From contig JALDAJ010000001.1 of assembly GCA_022729235.1 (NCBI GenBank), positions 310,001 through 374,000 of the forward strand: a stretch of DNA of 64,000 nt. The letters run 5' to 3'. The notes under the pieces were generated by a model. That model saw nothing but the letters and a program-made list of their open reading frames with translations, had not been told where the DNA came from and ran no database searches. Position numbers and translations under genes: made by a program. Source of the stretch: Candidatus Nanohalarchaeota archaeon (lineage in GTDB: Archaea > Nanohalarchaeota > Nanosalinia > Nanosalinales > Nanosalinaceae). Below are positions 26,353 through 35,193 of this stretch, one piece after another (position 1 is the first letter of the stretch; each line of letters begins with the position of its first letter).

Positions 26353-27461
26353 CTCTCTTCACATTCAGGATTAAATGCTGGAGAGCTCCCTTTTAGTTCT
26401 TGGCAGACTGCATCTTCTGCCTCTTCATCACCGTAATCATCCGAACTATATCCATCTATTAATGCGACTGTCTCATCCCAGTCCCCCTGGGAAGCAACAT
26501 ACCGGTATTCAAGGTCATCTCCCTCACTGCCGCCCTCACTATCATCGTGTGTTGGCTGGGTGCCTGTCCCCCTGACTGTTACAGAGGTGTGTTCTTCCTT
26601 GTAGTAGTTGTAACTTGCTGTTATGGTTAGAGGTACTGTTGTCTGCGTATCGTCCTGTGGGTCGAAGTCTACATCAGAAATCTCGTAGGTCTGGAATCCA
26701 CGGGCTCCCCCGATAAGTTCCACGGTTTCATCACCATCCATTGGCTCAAGGTTTATATCCTCGGTTGCTGATACGCCGAGCTTGACTTTATCATCGTCCT
26801 CGTAGTATTCATCTCCCAGGTAAGGCGTTCCCCCACCTTCATTTCTTACAACGACTCTCAAGTCGTGCGTTACGTCTTCACCCCTGTATTCTATCGGGGT
26901 CCGGGTCTGGACCTCCATATGGATCGGACCATCAGAATTCTGTGTTGTCGGTCGGGAGAAACCTACTCCTGTCTCCCTGAACCTCCTTTCACTCATTATC
27001 TGTATTTCCGTACTGGCGGAGTTCTCGTAACCGAACATTATCCTTGCTGCCACAGGATAAGGAATATTCTCGTTATCACCCAGGTTTGGAGGAGTCATCG
27101 TCTTGACTTCGTGGTACTCCATAGCCTCCATCCCTGCATCAGGGTCAGCAGGATTCAAACTACCAAACTCAAAGTCGCCGTCGTCCTGCACCTCCCACCC
27201 CCTGTTTTCGGGTGCGCCCATCGTAAGGTCGAATATCTCTGCCTCAACTTCCGTGGCTTCAGCTTCTCCGGCGTTTCTAAGTGTCAACTGTAGCGTGGCT
27301 CTCTGGTTGTCATAGACTGTGCCCGGGGAAGCATTGAAACCGACTACTTCAACAGCGGTTGCGGAGGAGTCTATATCGTTTTCCGTATCGGTACATCCTG
27401 CCGCGACAACTGTGAGAGCTACGAATATAAGCACTATCTTTGACTTCTCCAGCTTTATCAC
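26349..27461 (-). CDS. Lipoprotein C of a three-paralogue cluster
   Basis: A 370-aa lipoprotein: signal KSKIVLIFVALTVVAAGC (lipobox AAGC) followed by a polar tether. The N-terminal CARDB-like domain starts VEVVGFNASPGTVYDNQRA and continues LTLRNAGEAEATEVEAEIF. A second beta domain ends near SYNYYKEEHTSVTVRG, and an acidic tail with two Cys (AVCQEL, NPECEER) closes the protein. The same two-domain layout and end motif occur in the two lipoproteins upstream. It overlaps its neighbours by 4 bp at each end. It is probably an extracellular lipid-anchored binding or scaffold protein; ligand unknown. Confidence 0.75.
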   Translation of the reverse strand: MIKLEKSKIVLIFVALTVVAAGCTDTENDIDSSATAVEVVGFNASPGTVYDNQRATLQLTLRNAGEAEATEVEAEIFDLTMGAPENRGWEVQDDGDFEFGSLNPADPDAGMEAMEYHEVKTMTPPNLGDNENIPYPVAARIMFGYENSASTEIQIMSERRFRETGVGFSRPTTQNSDGPIHMEVQTRTPIEYRGEDVTHDLRVVVRNEGGGTPYLGDEYYEDDDKVKLGVSATEDINLEPMDGDETVELIGGARGFQTYEISDVDFDPQDDTQTTVPLTITASYNYYKEEHTSVTVRGTGTQPTHDDSEGGSEGDDLEYRYVASQGDWDETVALIDGYSSDDYGDEEAEDAVCQELKGSSPAFNPECEER

Positions 27462-28255
27462 GGCTTAGCTACCTCTATATCAAGGCTTGGTGATTTGACG
27501 TATTTATAAGATGTGGAGAAGATCAGGCTCCTCGTGACCCGGGGCTCTTCCTCTGAGCTTACCTCGCAGGTGAATTCCGCTATTCCTTCTGCTACGACCG
27601 GTTCTATTTCTGTGTCGCAGTCCTCAAATATTTCGGAAGGCTGGTACTCCATCGAGTAATTAGATACAATATTACCCGGTCCTTCTGGCGTTATCCTGAA
27701 GTCTACAAAACCTCTATCTGCGGGCATAGGCTCCCGGTAGGAAACTGTTACCTCTACCTCCCCGTTTGAATACTCCTCGACGCGCTCCGTCCTTTCGTCT
27801 ATATCCTGTGCAGGTCTGAACTCTATCGGTACAGGAGAATCCTTGTTCGACAGCTCGGAGTCGTAATCAAGGTTGAGCTGGAACGTTAACGGTCGAGAAC
27901 TGAATCCGGAGAGATCTGGTGGTGCCGTTACAATCCAGCTACATTCCATCCGGGGCGTGAAGTCTTCATCCGCAGATTCTATAGTCTCAGGGGTACAGGA
28001 TTTATCCCCGACTTCAAGGAAGGCGGTGTTGTATATAGATATCTCGTTTATCTCCACGTCACCCGTGTTGTGGTTCTCCAGCATCAGGTCTATACGTGCC
28101 TGTTGATTTGTTGTCATATGAGGATCGGAGATATCGAACTCCACTATCTGGAGACTTCCTTTATCTGTACCACCTATATCCGGCCCTGCGCCATTATCGA
28201 TGCAGCCTGAAGCAGCTATAACCAGTGCGATAGCGAGTACCGGTCGGCTATCCAC
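27458..28255 (-). CDS. Lipoprotein B of a three-paralogue cluster
   Basis: A 265-aa lipoprotein with signal MDSRPVLAIALVIAASGC (lipobox ASGC). Domain 1 (about 35-140) begins LQIVEFDISDPHMTTNQQAR and has the CARDB-like 'LENHNTGDVEINEISIYN' pattern. Domain 2 (about 150-265) ends TSYKYVKSPSLDIEVAKP, like the other two. Several Cys pairs (KSCTPE, MECSWI, EDCDTE, FTCEVS) suggest disulfides. It overlaps lipoprotein A by 8 bp and C by 4 bp. Shortest of the three. Confidence 0.75.
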   Translation of the reverse strand: MDSRPVLAIALVIAASGCIDNGAGPDIGGTDKGSLQIVEFDISDPHMTTNQQARIDLMLENHNTGDVEINEISIYNTAFLEVGDKSCTPETIESADEDFTPRMECSWIVTAPPDLSGFSSRPLTFQLNLDYDSELSNKDSPVPIEFRPAQDIDERTERVEEYSNGEVEVTVSYREPMPADRGFVDFRITPEGPGNIVSNYSMEYQPSEIFEDCDTEIEPVVAEGIAEFTCEVSSEEEPRVTRSLIFSTSYKYVKSPSLDIEVAKP

Positions 28256-29327
28256 GGGGCTCCACCTCGACCCTCCTCGAACCTATGTCCTTAACGTAAG
28301 TATAGTTTACCCTGGCGAACACCTCTGACATATCCGCCGGATCTTCTAAGTCATCACTTGATGGAACGGGTAAACTACAGGTTATAGGGCGTGACTGTCC
28401 CTCGAACATCCTAAGCTCTTCATCGTTACCGATGTCACACCAGGGACCCTCATCACCATAGTCCTGGAAATTATCCCATTCCCTGTTAGATACCAGACGG
28501 AGTTCAGAATCGCCTGTATAGCTCACTGTCATCGCGTCACCACCTGAGAACTGGGGGAGTTTAAAACCTTCTCCGTCCTCATCCTCTTCTATCCTGTCGA
28601 AGCCTTCATCCAGTTTGAGAGGTTCAGTAGCTCTTACAGACAGGCTTTCCTCGTCGATATCAACGATTCCCTTGGCATATCCCTGTTCGCCCTGGTTCTC
28701 CAGTTGCAAAATAATATCCATATAGCTGTCCCTGTCAGCGATAAAGGTCGCAGGTCTTTCAGCTGTACCGCCCCGTGTATCTATCCGGAACAGCAGAGGT
28801 CCAGAGGACGACATCGAGTGAAGCTCGGGCGATCCCTGTACCTGCTGACTTCGTTTTATCTGCACCTGTCTGTACGCACTCACACTGTAGTCGAACTCCA
28901 TCTCGAACTCGAAATCACACCTGTCTCCAATAGTAGGTATATCTCCGTCCTGGTTCAGTCTCCAGCTTAATCTAAGCTCCTGTCTGGGCTGCAGAGTTAC
29001 AGTCTGTGTATCCTCATCATAGTCTCCAGAAGTCATAACATCAAAATCTGTTCTGTCAAATTCAAACAGGTCGCGGCAGTAGTTTTTCAGGACTTCACGC
29101 CCTCTCTCATCGTCACCCAGGCGTACGTCTGCAGGGAGGAGCCCTACATTAGCGACCTCCAGTTCGGCAGTAACTGTTGCATCCTCGTGTATCTCACCGG
29201 GTGTAACGGATAGGCTGTGGACTGCGATAGCCTGTGAGGACTCCTGATGGGTGCCGTTAACTTCTATACACCCTGAAGCGATAACGGCGAGAAACAACAG
29301 ACTTAAAGCTGCTTTCCGGCTCTCCAT
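28248..29327 (-). CDS. Lipoprotein A of a three-paralogue cluster
   Basis: ATG 29327 gives MESRKAALSLLFLAVIASGC, a lipoprotein signal with lipobox ASGC; an upstream in-frame ATG at 29384 would add a charged stretch before the signal and run 51 bp into the divergent gene. The mature 340 aa hold the CARDB-like N-domain (IAVHSLSVTPGEIHEDATVT, then ELEVANVGLLPADV) and a second domain ending VNYTYVKDIGSRRVEVEPRG. It heads the four-gene surface operon. Its start codon is only 6 bp from that of the DUF63 gene on the other strand, so its promoter (CTTTTAA about 27 bp upstream) must lie inside that gene. Confidence 0.75.
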   Translation of the reverse strand: MESRKAALSLLFLAVIASGCIEVNGTHQESSQAIAVHSLSVTPGEIHEDATVTAELEVANVGLLPADVRLGDDERGREVLKNYCRDLFEFDRTDFDVMTSGDYDEDTQTVTLQPRQELRLSWRLNQDGDIPTIGDRCDFEFEMEFDYSVSAYRQVQIKRSQQVQGSPELHSMSSSGPLLFRIDTRGGTAERPATFIADRDSYMDIILQLENQGEQGYAKGIVDIDEESLSVRATEPLKLDEGFDRIEEDEDGEGFKLPQFSGGDAMTVSYTGDSELRLVSNREWDNFQDYGDEGPWCDIGNDEELRMFEGQSRPITCSLPVPSSDDLEDPADMSEVFARVNYTYVKDIGSRRVEVEPRG

Positions 29328-29333
29328 ATTATA

Positions 29334-30128
29334 ATGGGTATATTTTCCGCGGTTAAAAGCTTTGTAGTAGAAAACTTCTGGCACCCTGCAACAGGTATAG
29401 CAGGACCATATAACGTATTCAATACTTCTGTCTATGCCGTATTGTTTGCAGTTGCAGCAGCTTATCTCGGCTATCCCTTACTGAATAAGCTCGGCGTCGC
29501 ACTTGACAGGCGTTTCTTCATCGGTATCACACCGTTCGTGTTTCTCGGAGGTGCGACAAGAGTCCTCCATGACCGGGCGGTAATCGATTCCGTACTACTG
29601 GTGACTCCATTTATCTATATCATCATGTTCTTCCTGACTGTTTCACTGCTTTTTGCATCACTCTACTTATTTGGTGACGACTACTACAGACCCCTAGCCG
29701 GTGCAGGATCGGCACTATTACTCGCCGTACTAAGTCTTTACAGCTACAGCAACCTGGGTGCGCTGGCGCTTACACTGGGCATACTCTCCACGGTACTGGT
29801 TACAGGATACTTCCTCCTGAAACACACCCGTCCCGACCTCCTGACCTACAGCTTCGGTATTCCTGTAGTAGCGCATTACTGGGACGCATCCACGACAATT
29901 GTAGCCCTACGTTTTGGAGCGACGGAGAAGCACGTGCTCGCGAACTTCTTCATCGACCTGATGGGCTCCAGCGGGATGATAGTTATGAAGACTCTAGTGA
30001 TTGTGCCCGCGGTCTACTACATAGACAGGGAACTGGAAGGTGACGAGAAACAGTACTATCTCTTCCTCATCGCCCTACTGGGAATCGCGCTGGGAGTGAG
30101 AAACATTCTATCCGTGATGTCGGTCTAA
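29334..30128 (+). CDS. DUF63-family integral membrane protein
   Basis: A 264-aa protein with about eight membrane helices. It shows the DUF63 N-terminal pattern (FVVENFWHPATGIAGPYNVF, then NTSVYA) and the conserved HYWDASTT segment near 181-188, followed by KHVLANFFIDLMGSSGMIV. The family is widespread in archaea and has no proven role that I know. ATG 29334 matches the family start. The gene sits alone on the plus strand between two minus-strand surface-protein operons, sharing start regions with lipoprotein A and overlapping the end of the 956-aa gene by 4 bp. Confidence 0.85.
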   Translation: MGIFSAVKSFVVENFWHPATGIAGPYNVFNTSVYAVLFAVAAAYLGYPLLNKLGVALDRRFFIGITPFVFLGGATRVLHDRAVIDSVLLVTPFIYIIMFFLTVSLLFASLYLFGDDYYRPLAGAGSALLLAVLSLYSYSNLGALALTLGILSTVLVTGYFLLKHTRPDLLTYSFGIPVVAHYWDASTTIVALRFGATEKHVLANFFIDLMGSSGMIVMKTLVIVPAVYYIDRELEGDEKQYYLFLIALLGIALGVRNILSVMSV

Positions 30129-32995
30129 GGCATACAGTAAGTTATAGGACCAATACTGTCGCAACCTGTCAAAGCAGCTCCGTCCTCCGAGCCCTCCCCC
30201 GAGCCATCACCACAGTCTGTATCAGCAGTGTACCCGAGCAGTCTGGTTCTAGAATCTTCTTCATACTCCTGTAGAGTCTCCTCACACAGAACTCCTTCCT
30301 CGACTTCGACCTCTCCACCTGTCTCCAGAAGGATGAAGTCCTCACCCGTGCTCATGAACTCCCAGTCATCAGGATCTATACCTGTCGCTACTTCCTGCTT
30401 GTGATCATCCACCGTGATGTCTCCAACATCGTCCTCTCCCAGTATCTCAGCAAGACCAGGTCCGAAGTTGTATCCAACAAAATCCTCCTTTATCCATACC
30501 AGATCGATTGCAACTTCTCTGCTTTCAATCCTTGCCTCCCTCCCATCTACATCTTCTAGAGGCGTTCTATCCCAGCGATGCTCTCCGTCAGAAGGACCGC
30601 TTACCGCGGTACATCCGATACGAGTATCAATAATCCCGCTGCACTCCGTCATCCATGGATAATCCGCGCCTTCCTTATCACTTCCATTGTACTGCTCGGT
30701 GACCAGTAGCGGGCAGTTGTAACGCGAACCGCAATGCCTGTTATATATTTCAAAACTATCCATCCTTTCCTCTACCGCGACAGTGTAATTAGCCAGGGCG
30801 CGCATCCTGAGCGTCTCCCCGGTCTGGCTTATGTCGTCCGGATTCGATAGCATCATCCAACACGGGAACATGTCGGGCTCGTCGTAGGTCTCGAACCATA
30901 TCCTGTTACCTTCATCATCTTTCAACAGGGTATCGGCGACACTAGAATCAAGCTCCATCATGTTCTCTCCCTCAACCTCCTTGTCAAACGCACACTCATA
31001 TGGACCAGGATCATCCTCCTCCTGCTCTCTCAGCATATTTTCGTACGGCTCAGTCGCATTCGATTTCTCAAAAACGATGCCCTGGACCTGGTACCTGATC
31101 CCGAACCTGTCCGAATTGAGCCCGACATCAACAGCGAACGGGTCAGAGGCATCTATAGGATTTTCCGTAGGCACCATGTCTTCAAAGTAGGTAACCGGTG
31201 ATTCAACCTCTAGCGCTGCCTGAACCGGGGTGTCAGCGGTCTCCGCTACTCTCGTCTCCGTGGTTATCTCCTCCGTAAGCACCAGGTGCTCCTCGTCCAT
31301 CGCCCGGAAGTCCAGTACGCTCTCGGACTCATAGTCATACTTGACTTCCATCATAACCGTCCTGTGTACTCCCAGCGATGGCTGTAGCATCTCGCAATCC
31401 CTGAACGTGAGTCCGTCCCCGAGCTCCTCATCCGCAACCAGGTATCTTGTTCCTGCTGTAGCGGTGCCCGGATATAGATCATTCCCTGTAAACTCTTTTC
31501 CTCTATCCTCTACTCCTCTCGCGTCATGCGCGTTGATTCCTCTCCAGCCGGTGTCACAGTACTCCTGATCACTGTCTATCACTCTTATCCGGTAGCTGAC
31601 ATTCTCAGCAGGAATCCCGTACACCCCATATCTCGGATTCGAAATCCTGAAACTGACCGGGATTTGGTGATCCATATTCCCTCTTCTACCTACCTCTATA
31701 CGTTCACCCTGACCTACCTCGAACCCATCTATCTCCAGGCCGAATTTATCCCCTACTGCTTTAGAGGTAGGTCTCTGGGTGTTGTTCGCCGCCCACTGCC
31801 TGTAACACGCGGTTGCTGCTTCAGGGTCCATAGGATTGTTTATATAACAGGATGCACGGTTGCTCACCTGGAAACCTACGCCCTGCAACGGCGCGAACTC
31901 CGTCTCTATTCCTGCGAGGTGTCTATCCTCGAACTGACTGGTATAATGTTCCCCTACACCCAGGATCCCGGCTGCAAACCCTAGTATGTAAGGACCGGTA
32001 AAGTAGAGGAAAGTAAAGTATACAACAGTAATAATTACACCCGTCCAGAAGAACACTACAAATCCAATCGCGACTAAAAAGACGAGCGACCAGAAAATAG
32101 CCCATAAAATCGCAACTATCACGATTAAGATAGTTCCGCCGGAAGCACCTACAGCACCTCCTGCTCCTGCAACAGCACTTCCTTCTCCTACTACACTGGT
32201 CGCGGCAGTCCTGGCACCCTGTTTAGCAGCCTGTCCAGCCGCCTTTTTGACCGTCTGTTTCCCTGCCTGCTTCTCAAACTCTTTCATTGCCTGATTAACT
32301 CCCTTTTTACCTGCCTGTCTTGCTTCTTTCTTTGCCCTGTCGGCTACAAGATCTGAAGCCTCATTCATCTTACTCCTGAGCATACTGCCTCCAAGAGGCA
32401 AATGCTTCTCCGCACTCCTACCTATATTATTGAATGTCTCCAGGATGTCATGCGGTATTATCGAACCCCTGCTCCCTGACGGAGCCTTCGCCACTGCATC
32501 CATATCGCCCTTAAAGAACTTCGCTGCAAACGTGAAACTAACGAAACCGAAAACTGCGGGAAGCAGCCACATCAAAAGACCTGCAACGCTCATTATACCT
32601 CCGCCAATAAAACTCATTCCGATACCGGAACCTATCATATCAAATCCTGCTTCAAAGAACGGTCGTCCTAAAACAAGAAAGAAACCGGCGTAGGAACAAA
32701 GGATAACAGTGCCAGCCAAAACCCTGTGGTCCGTCGCCGCACCATAACCTTTCTGCCAGAATTCGACTGCTTTACGCTCGCTCCTGAGCAGTACATAAAT
32801 CGGGAGCTGGACAAATATCCAGATAGGGATTCTGAAATACACAAGATAGCAGAGTCTTGCAGCCAGACCTGCTGAGAAAATTACCACGCCAAGAACTATT
32901 CTACCTCCTCTATACAAGAACACGTATATGAATAAAGGCGCCATCGCGAATGGCAGGCTGATAAGGACTAACAGTAACCATCCCCACCACTTCAC
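30125..32995 (-). CDS. 956-aa polytopic membrane protein with large extracellular domain
   Basis: About five helices lie in residues 1-190 (first WGWLLLVLISLPFAMAPLFI). A positively charged Ala/Lys/Gln stretch follows (about 195-275, KKEARQAGKKGVNQAMKEFE), then two or three helices near 285-350. The last 600 residues are a Cys-containing acidic beta-rich part (for example RDCEMLQPSLGV, CSGIIDTRIGCTAVSG, ending CDSIGPITYCMP). The membrane and loop order suggests a cytoplasmic basic loop and an external C-domain. Parts such as EVKYDYESESVLDF echo the ends of the nearby lipoproteins. It directly follows the 384-aa gene (stop and start adjacent). No known family; it may be a membrane anchor for surface assemblies. 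Confidence 0.7.
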   Translation of the reverse strand: MKWWGWLLLVLISLPFAMAPLFIYVFLYRGGRIVLGVVIFSAGLAARLCYLVYFRIPIWIFVQLPIYVLLRSERKAVEFWQKGYGAATDHRVLAGTVILCSYAGFFLVLGRPFFEAGFDMIGSGIGMSFIGGGIMSVAGLLMWLLPAVFGFVSFTFAAKFFKGDMDAVAKAPSGSRGSIIPHDILETFNNIGRSAEKHLPLGGSMLRSKMNEASDLVADRAKKEARQAGKKGVNQAMKEFEKQAGKQTVKKAAGQAAKQGARTAATSVVGEGSAVAGAGGAVGASGGTILIVIVAILWAIFWSLVFLVAIGFVVFFWTGVIITVVYFTFLYFTGPYILGFAAGILGVGEHYTSQFEDRHLAGIETEFAPLQGVGFQVSNRASCYINNPMDPEAATACYRQWAANNTQRPTSKAVGDKFGLEIDGFEVGQGERIEVGRRGNMDHQIPVSFRISNPRYGVYGIPAENVSYRIRVIDSDQEYCDTGWRGINAHDARGVEDRGKEFTGNDLYPGTATAGTRYLVADEELGDGLTFRDCEMLQPSLGVHRTVMMEVKYDYESESVLDFRAMDEEHLVLTEEITTETRVAETADTPVQAALEVESPVTYFEDMVPTENPIDASDPFAVDVGLNSDRFGIRYQVQGIVFEKSNATEPYENMLREQEEDDPGPYECAFDKEVEGENMMELDSSVADTLLKDDEGNRIWFETYDEPDMFPCWMMLSNPDDISQTGETLRMRALANYTVAVEERMDSFEIYNRHCGSRYNCPLLVTEQYNGSDKEGADYPWMTECSGIIDTRIGCTAVSGPSDGEHRWDRTPLEDVDGREARIESREVAIDLVWIKEDFVGYNFGPGLAEILGEDDVGDITVDDHKQEVATGIDPDDWEFMSTGEDFILLETGGEVEVEEGVLCEETLQEYEEDSRTRLLGYTADTDCGDGSGEGSEDGAALTGCDSIGPITYCMP

Positions 32996-34150
32996 TTACT
33001 CTTCCACCCTTTCACTCAGTACCTGGAAGTTGTTTAGCTGGTAGGCTGTGTCGCTGCTGATAACTACTACGTTATCGCCTTCGATAAGGTCTTCTGCAGA
33101 CACTTCCACCTCGTTTTCCCCGTTTTCAGGCGTCAATTCATATACTTCCTCCCCGTTAATCTCTATCTCCATAGGTCTCGGTGAAGGCAACATCTGCTGG
33201 TAGTCGAATCTTACCAGTGTCCGTGTATCATCGCTTTGGGCAAAGCTGAGTTCTGCACTATCCATCTCGAACACGTCCCTGAGCGTCTGGGTGTCCGTAG
33301 TACCTATTGAACGCATCGTCACCTGGGCGTTTTCTATCTCATACTCCGCTTCACCATCAGTTTCAAACGTTATGGAGTTGTAACCCGGGACCAGGTCTGC
33401 ATCTCCACGGTCAAGCTTGACTTCTTCTGCAAGAACTCTGACCTGTTCATGGGAGTATACCTGATTACCGTTAACATATATTTCAAGAGGGTCTGTCCTG
33501 ACCGAACTGGCTATTCCGAAGGTCAGTTCCGCGTCAACGAAGTCCTGTAACTCGTAGTCGTAGATACGGAACGAGTCTCTGTAATCATGGAACCTCCTGT
33601 CGTTTACCGTGACCTCTACATCTTCAACAGTATATGTGGTGCTGGAAAGTAGTCCTCCCCTGGTTGTTCCGAGCACTATCTCGTTCATACCGTGATTTAG
33701 TACGCCTTCAGGGATCTCTACATCCTGGCTGCTTCCGGATATCATCTGTTCCTCGAAAACTCTTTCATCATTCGCCTCGACGTATACTGCTCCGTCACCG
33801 TCGCGACCAAGAATATCGAATTCAACGTTACCTTCCCGGGGCTGTGTCGCGTTGTACTCCACAACCACATTATCGCTTCCGAAAAGCCTGTTTTCCAGTC
33901 TTTCCTGCCTTGTCCTGTACGCCTGTACGTCCCCGCGCGTCTCACCGACCGTGAAATCTCCGAGGGTTACAGTGCGTAAATCATGCTCGGCGCTCCCTAC
34001 CTCTCCAAAGCTTTCTGACATGAAAACAACCTGTTCACCGGGCTCTTCTCCTGTAACTTCGAAGTCCTGCGCCACTATAAACGCCAGACCGAACACGGCG
34101 AGCCCTACAACTATTATTACCGGGAACGGCGGTATCCCATCATCTCCCAT
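32996..34150 (-). CDS. N-anchored protein with three beta-sandwich repeats
   Basis: A 384-aa protein with one N-terminal helix (VIIVVGLAVFGLAFIVAQ, about 12-29) and an external part of three related repeats. Each repeat has a strand-turn 'V-Y-V-E-A-N-D-E-R-V-F', 'I-Y-V-N-G-N-Q-V-Y' or 'I-E-I-N-G-E-E-V-Y', then 'G-x-N-x-I/V' (LNHGMNEIVLG, VPGYNSITFE, IEGDNVVVIS). It is first gene of the operon with the 956-aa membrane protein, probably leaderless from the shared TATA region at 34173-34183. No family is recognised; a surface structural or binding protein is likely. Confidence 0.7.
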   Translation of the reverse strand: MGDDGIPPFPVIIVVGLAVFGLAFIVAQDFEVTGEEPGEQVVFMSESFGEVGSAEHDLRTVTLGDFTVGETRGDVQAYRTRQERLENRLFGSDNVVVEYNATQPREGNVEFDILGRDGDGAVYVEANDERVFEEQMISGSSQDVEIPEGVLNHGMNEIVLGTTRGGLLSSTTYTVEDVEVTVNDRRFHDYRDSFRIYDYELQDFVDAELTFGIASSVRTDPLEIYVNGNQVYSHEQVRVLAEEVKLDRGDADLVPGYNSITFETDGEAEYEIENAQVTMRSIGTTDTQTLRDVFEMDSAELSFAQSDDTRTLVRFDYQQMLPSPRPMEIEINGEEVYELTPENGENEVEVSAEDLIEGDNVVVISSDTAYQLNNFQVLSERVEE

Positions 34151-34172
34151 ATAGTAACGGTATAGATTCGAG

Positions 34173-34183
34173 GTTTTTATTTG
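34173..34183. promoter_or_regulatory. Shared TATA region for divergent genes
   Basis: GTTTTTATTTG (minus strand CAAATAAAAAC) lies about 26 bp from ATG 34204 on the plus strand and about 28 bp from ATG 34150 on the minus strand, so one A/T block may serve both leaderless genes. Confidence 0.5.
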
Positions 34184-34203
34184 TGGTCTGACCGGAGATA
34201 GAT

Positions 34204-35193
34204 ATGGAACTGCTTAAAACGGATAGGAGCGATGGGTATGCGAAGATAAGGGTCGAGAACGAGGATGACCTGTGGTACCTGAAGGACATAATAGGAAAAG
34301 GAGACAGGGTCAAGGCGATGACTCAGAGGACGAAACTGGACGGTAGAGAAAAGAAAACGCTGAAACTTACGCTGGGAGTCGAGAAGATGAATTACGAGAA
34401 AGGTCGCCTCAGGGTCACAGGAGAGATAACACACGCAGCGGACGACGTTGAACTCGGCTACCACACCTTCAATCTGGAACCAGGGAAAGAGTTCGAGCTA
34501 TGGAAGGAGTTCTCAGGTGATGAGTGGTCGCGCCTGCAGGAGGCGGAGACAAAAGAATCGTACAAGGTGCTTTTCTGCCTGGTGGAGAAGGGAAAAGCCG
34601 ACCTGTTCCTCGTGGAAGAATCAGGTATTTCCGATTTGTCCAAGCTACAGGAAAACATTCCCGGCAAGCTTTACGACGACCAGGAGACAGGGGAAGAGTT
34701 CCACAAAGAAGTGGTGAGCGTGATAGAGCGCTCCGCGGAGGGAGTTGACAACGTTGTGCTCGCCGGACCAGGCTTCCAGAAGCAGAAAGTCCATAATCTC
34801 CTGCCAGAAGATGTGACGGATAAGACGCTTATCGAAGATACGTCCTCAACCGGCGAGACCGGTCTCAATGAGGCAATCAAGCGCGGGGCGTTGAAGAAAG
34901 TGGTCGAGGAGTCCCGCGTAGGCGAGGAGACAGGGCTTGTCAAAGATTTCCTTGAGGAGCTGGAGCAGAACGGGAACGTGGATTACGGAGAACCTGTGAA
35001 GGAACTTGCGGGACAGGGAGCTGTCAAGAAGCTTCTTGTAACGCAGGAAAAATCCCGGGAAGAACAGGAATTAATCAGTACTGTTGAGCAACAGGGCGGA
35101 GATGTAGAGATGATTCATACCGATCACGAAGCCGGTAAGAGACTGGAGAACTTTGGAGGTATAGCTGCTTTCCTACGCTATAAACCGAAGTAG
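34204..35193 (+). CDS. pelA: Pelota / Dom34 ribosome rescue factor
   Basis: A 329-aa eRF1-like protein that with an aABCE1/aEF1A partner splits stalled ribosomes. The N-domain (1-125) has the Sm-like pattern DLWYLKDIIGKGDRVKAMTQ, then RTKLDGREKKTLKLTLGVEK. The central domain (about 130-225) has the LFLVEESGISDL and GPGFQKQKV segments. The C-domain (about 235-329) contains EAGKRLENFGGIAAFLRY. It lacks the eRF1 NIKS and GGQ motifs, as expected. Full length for archaea. It converges on htrA with no gap (stop codons adjacent). Confidence 0.95.
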   Translation: MELLKTDRSDGYAKIRVENEDDLWYLKDIIGKGDRVKAMTQRTKLDGREKKTLKLTLGVEKMNYEKGRLRVTGEITHAADDVELGYHTFNLEPGKEFELWKEFSGDEWSRLQEAETKESYKVLFCLVEKGKADLFLVEESGISDLSKLQENIPGKLYDDQETGEEFHKEVVSVIERSAEGVDNVVLAGPGFQKQKVHNLLPEDVTDKTLIEDTSSTGETGLNEAIKRGALKKVVEESRVGEETGLVKDFLEELEQNGNVDYGEPVKELAGQGAVKKLLVTQEKSREEQELISTVEQQGGDVEMIHTDHEAGKRLENFGGIAAFLRYKPK

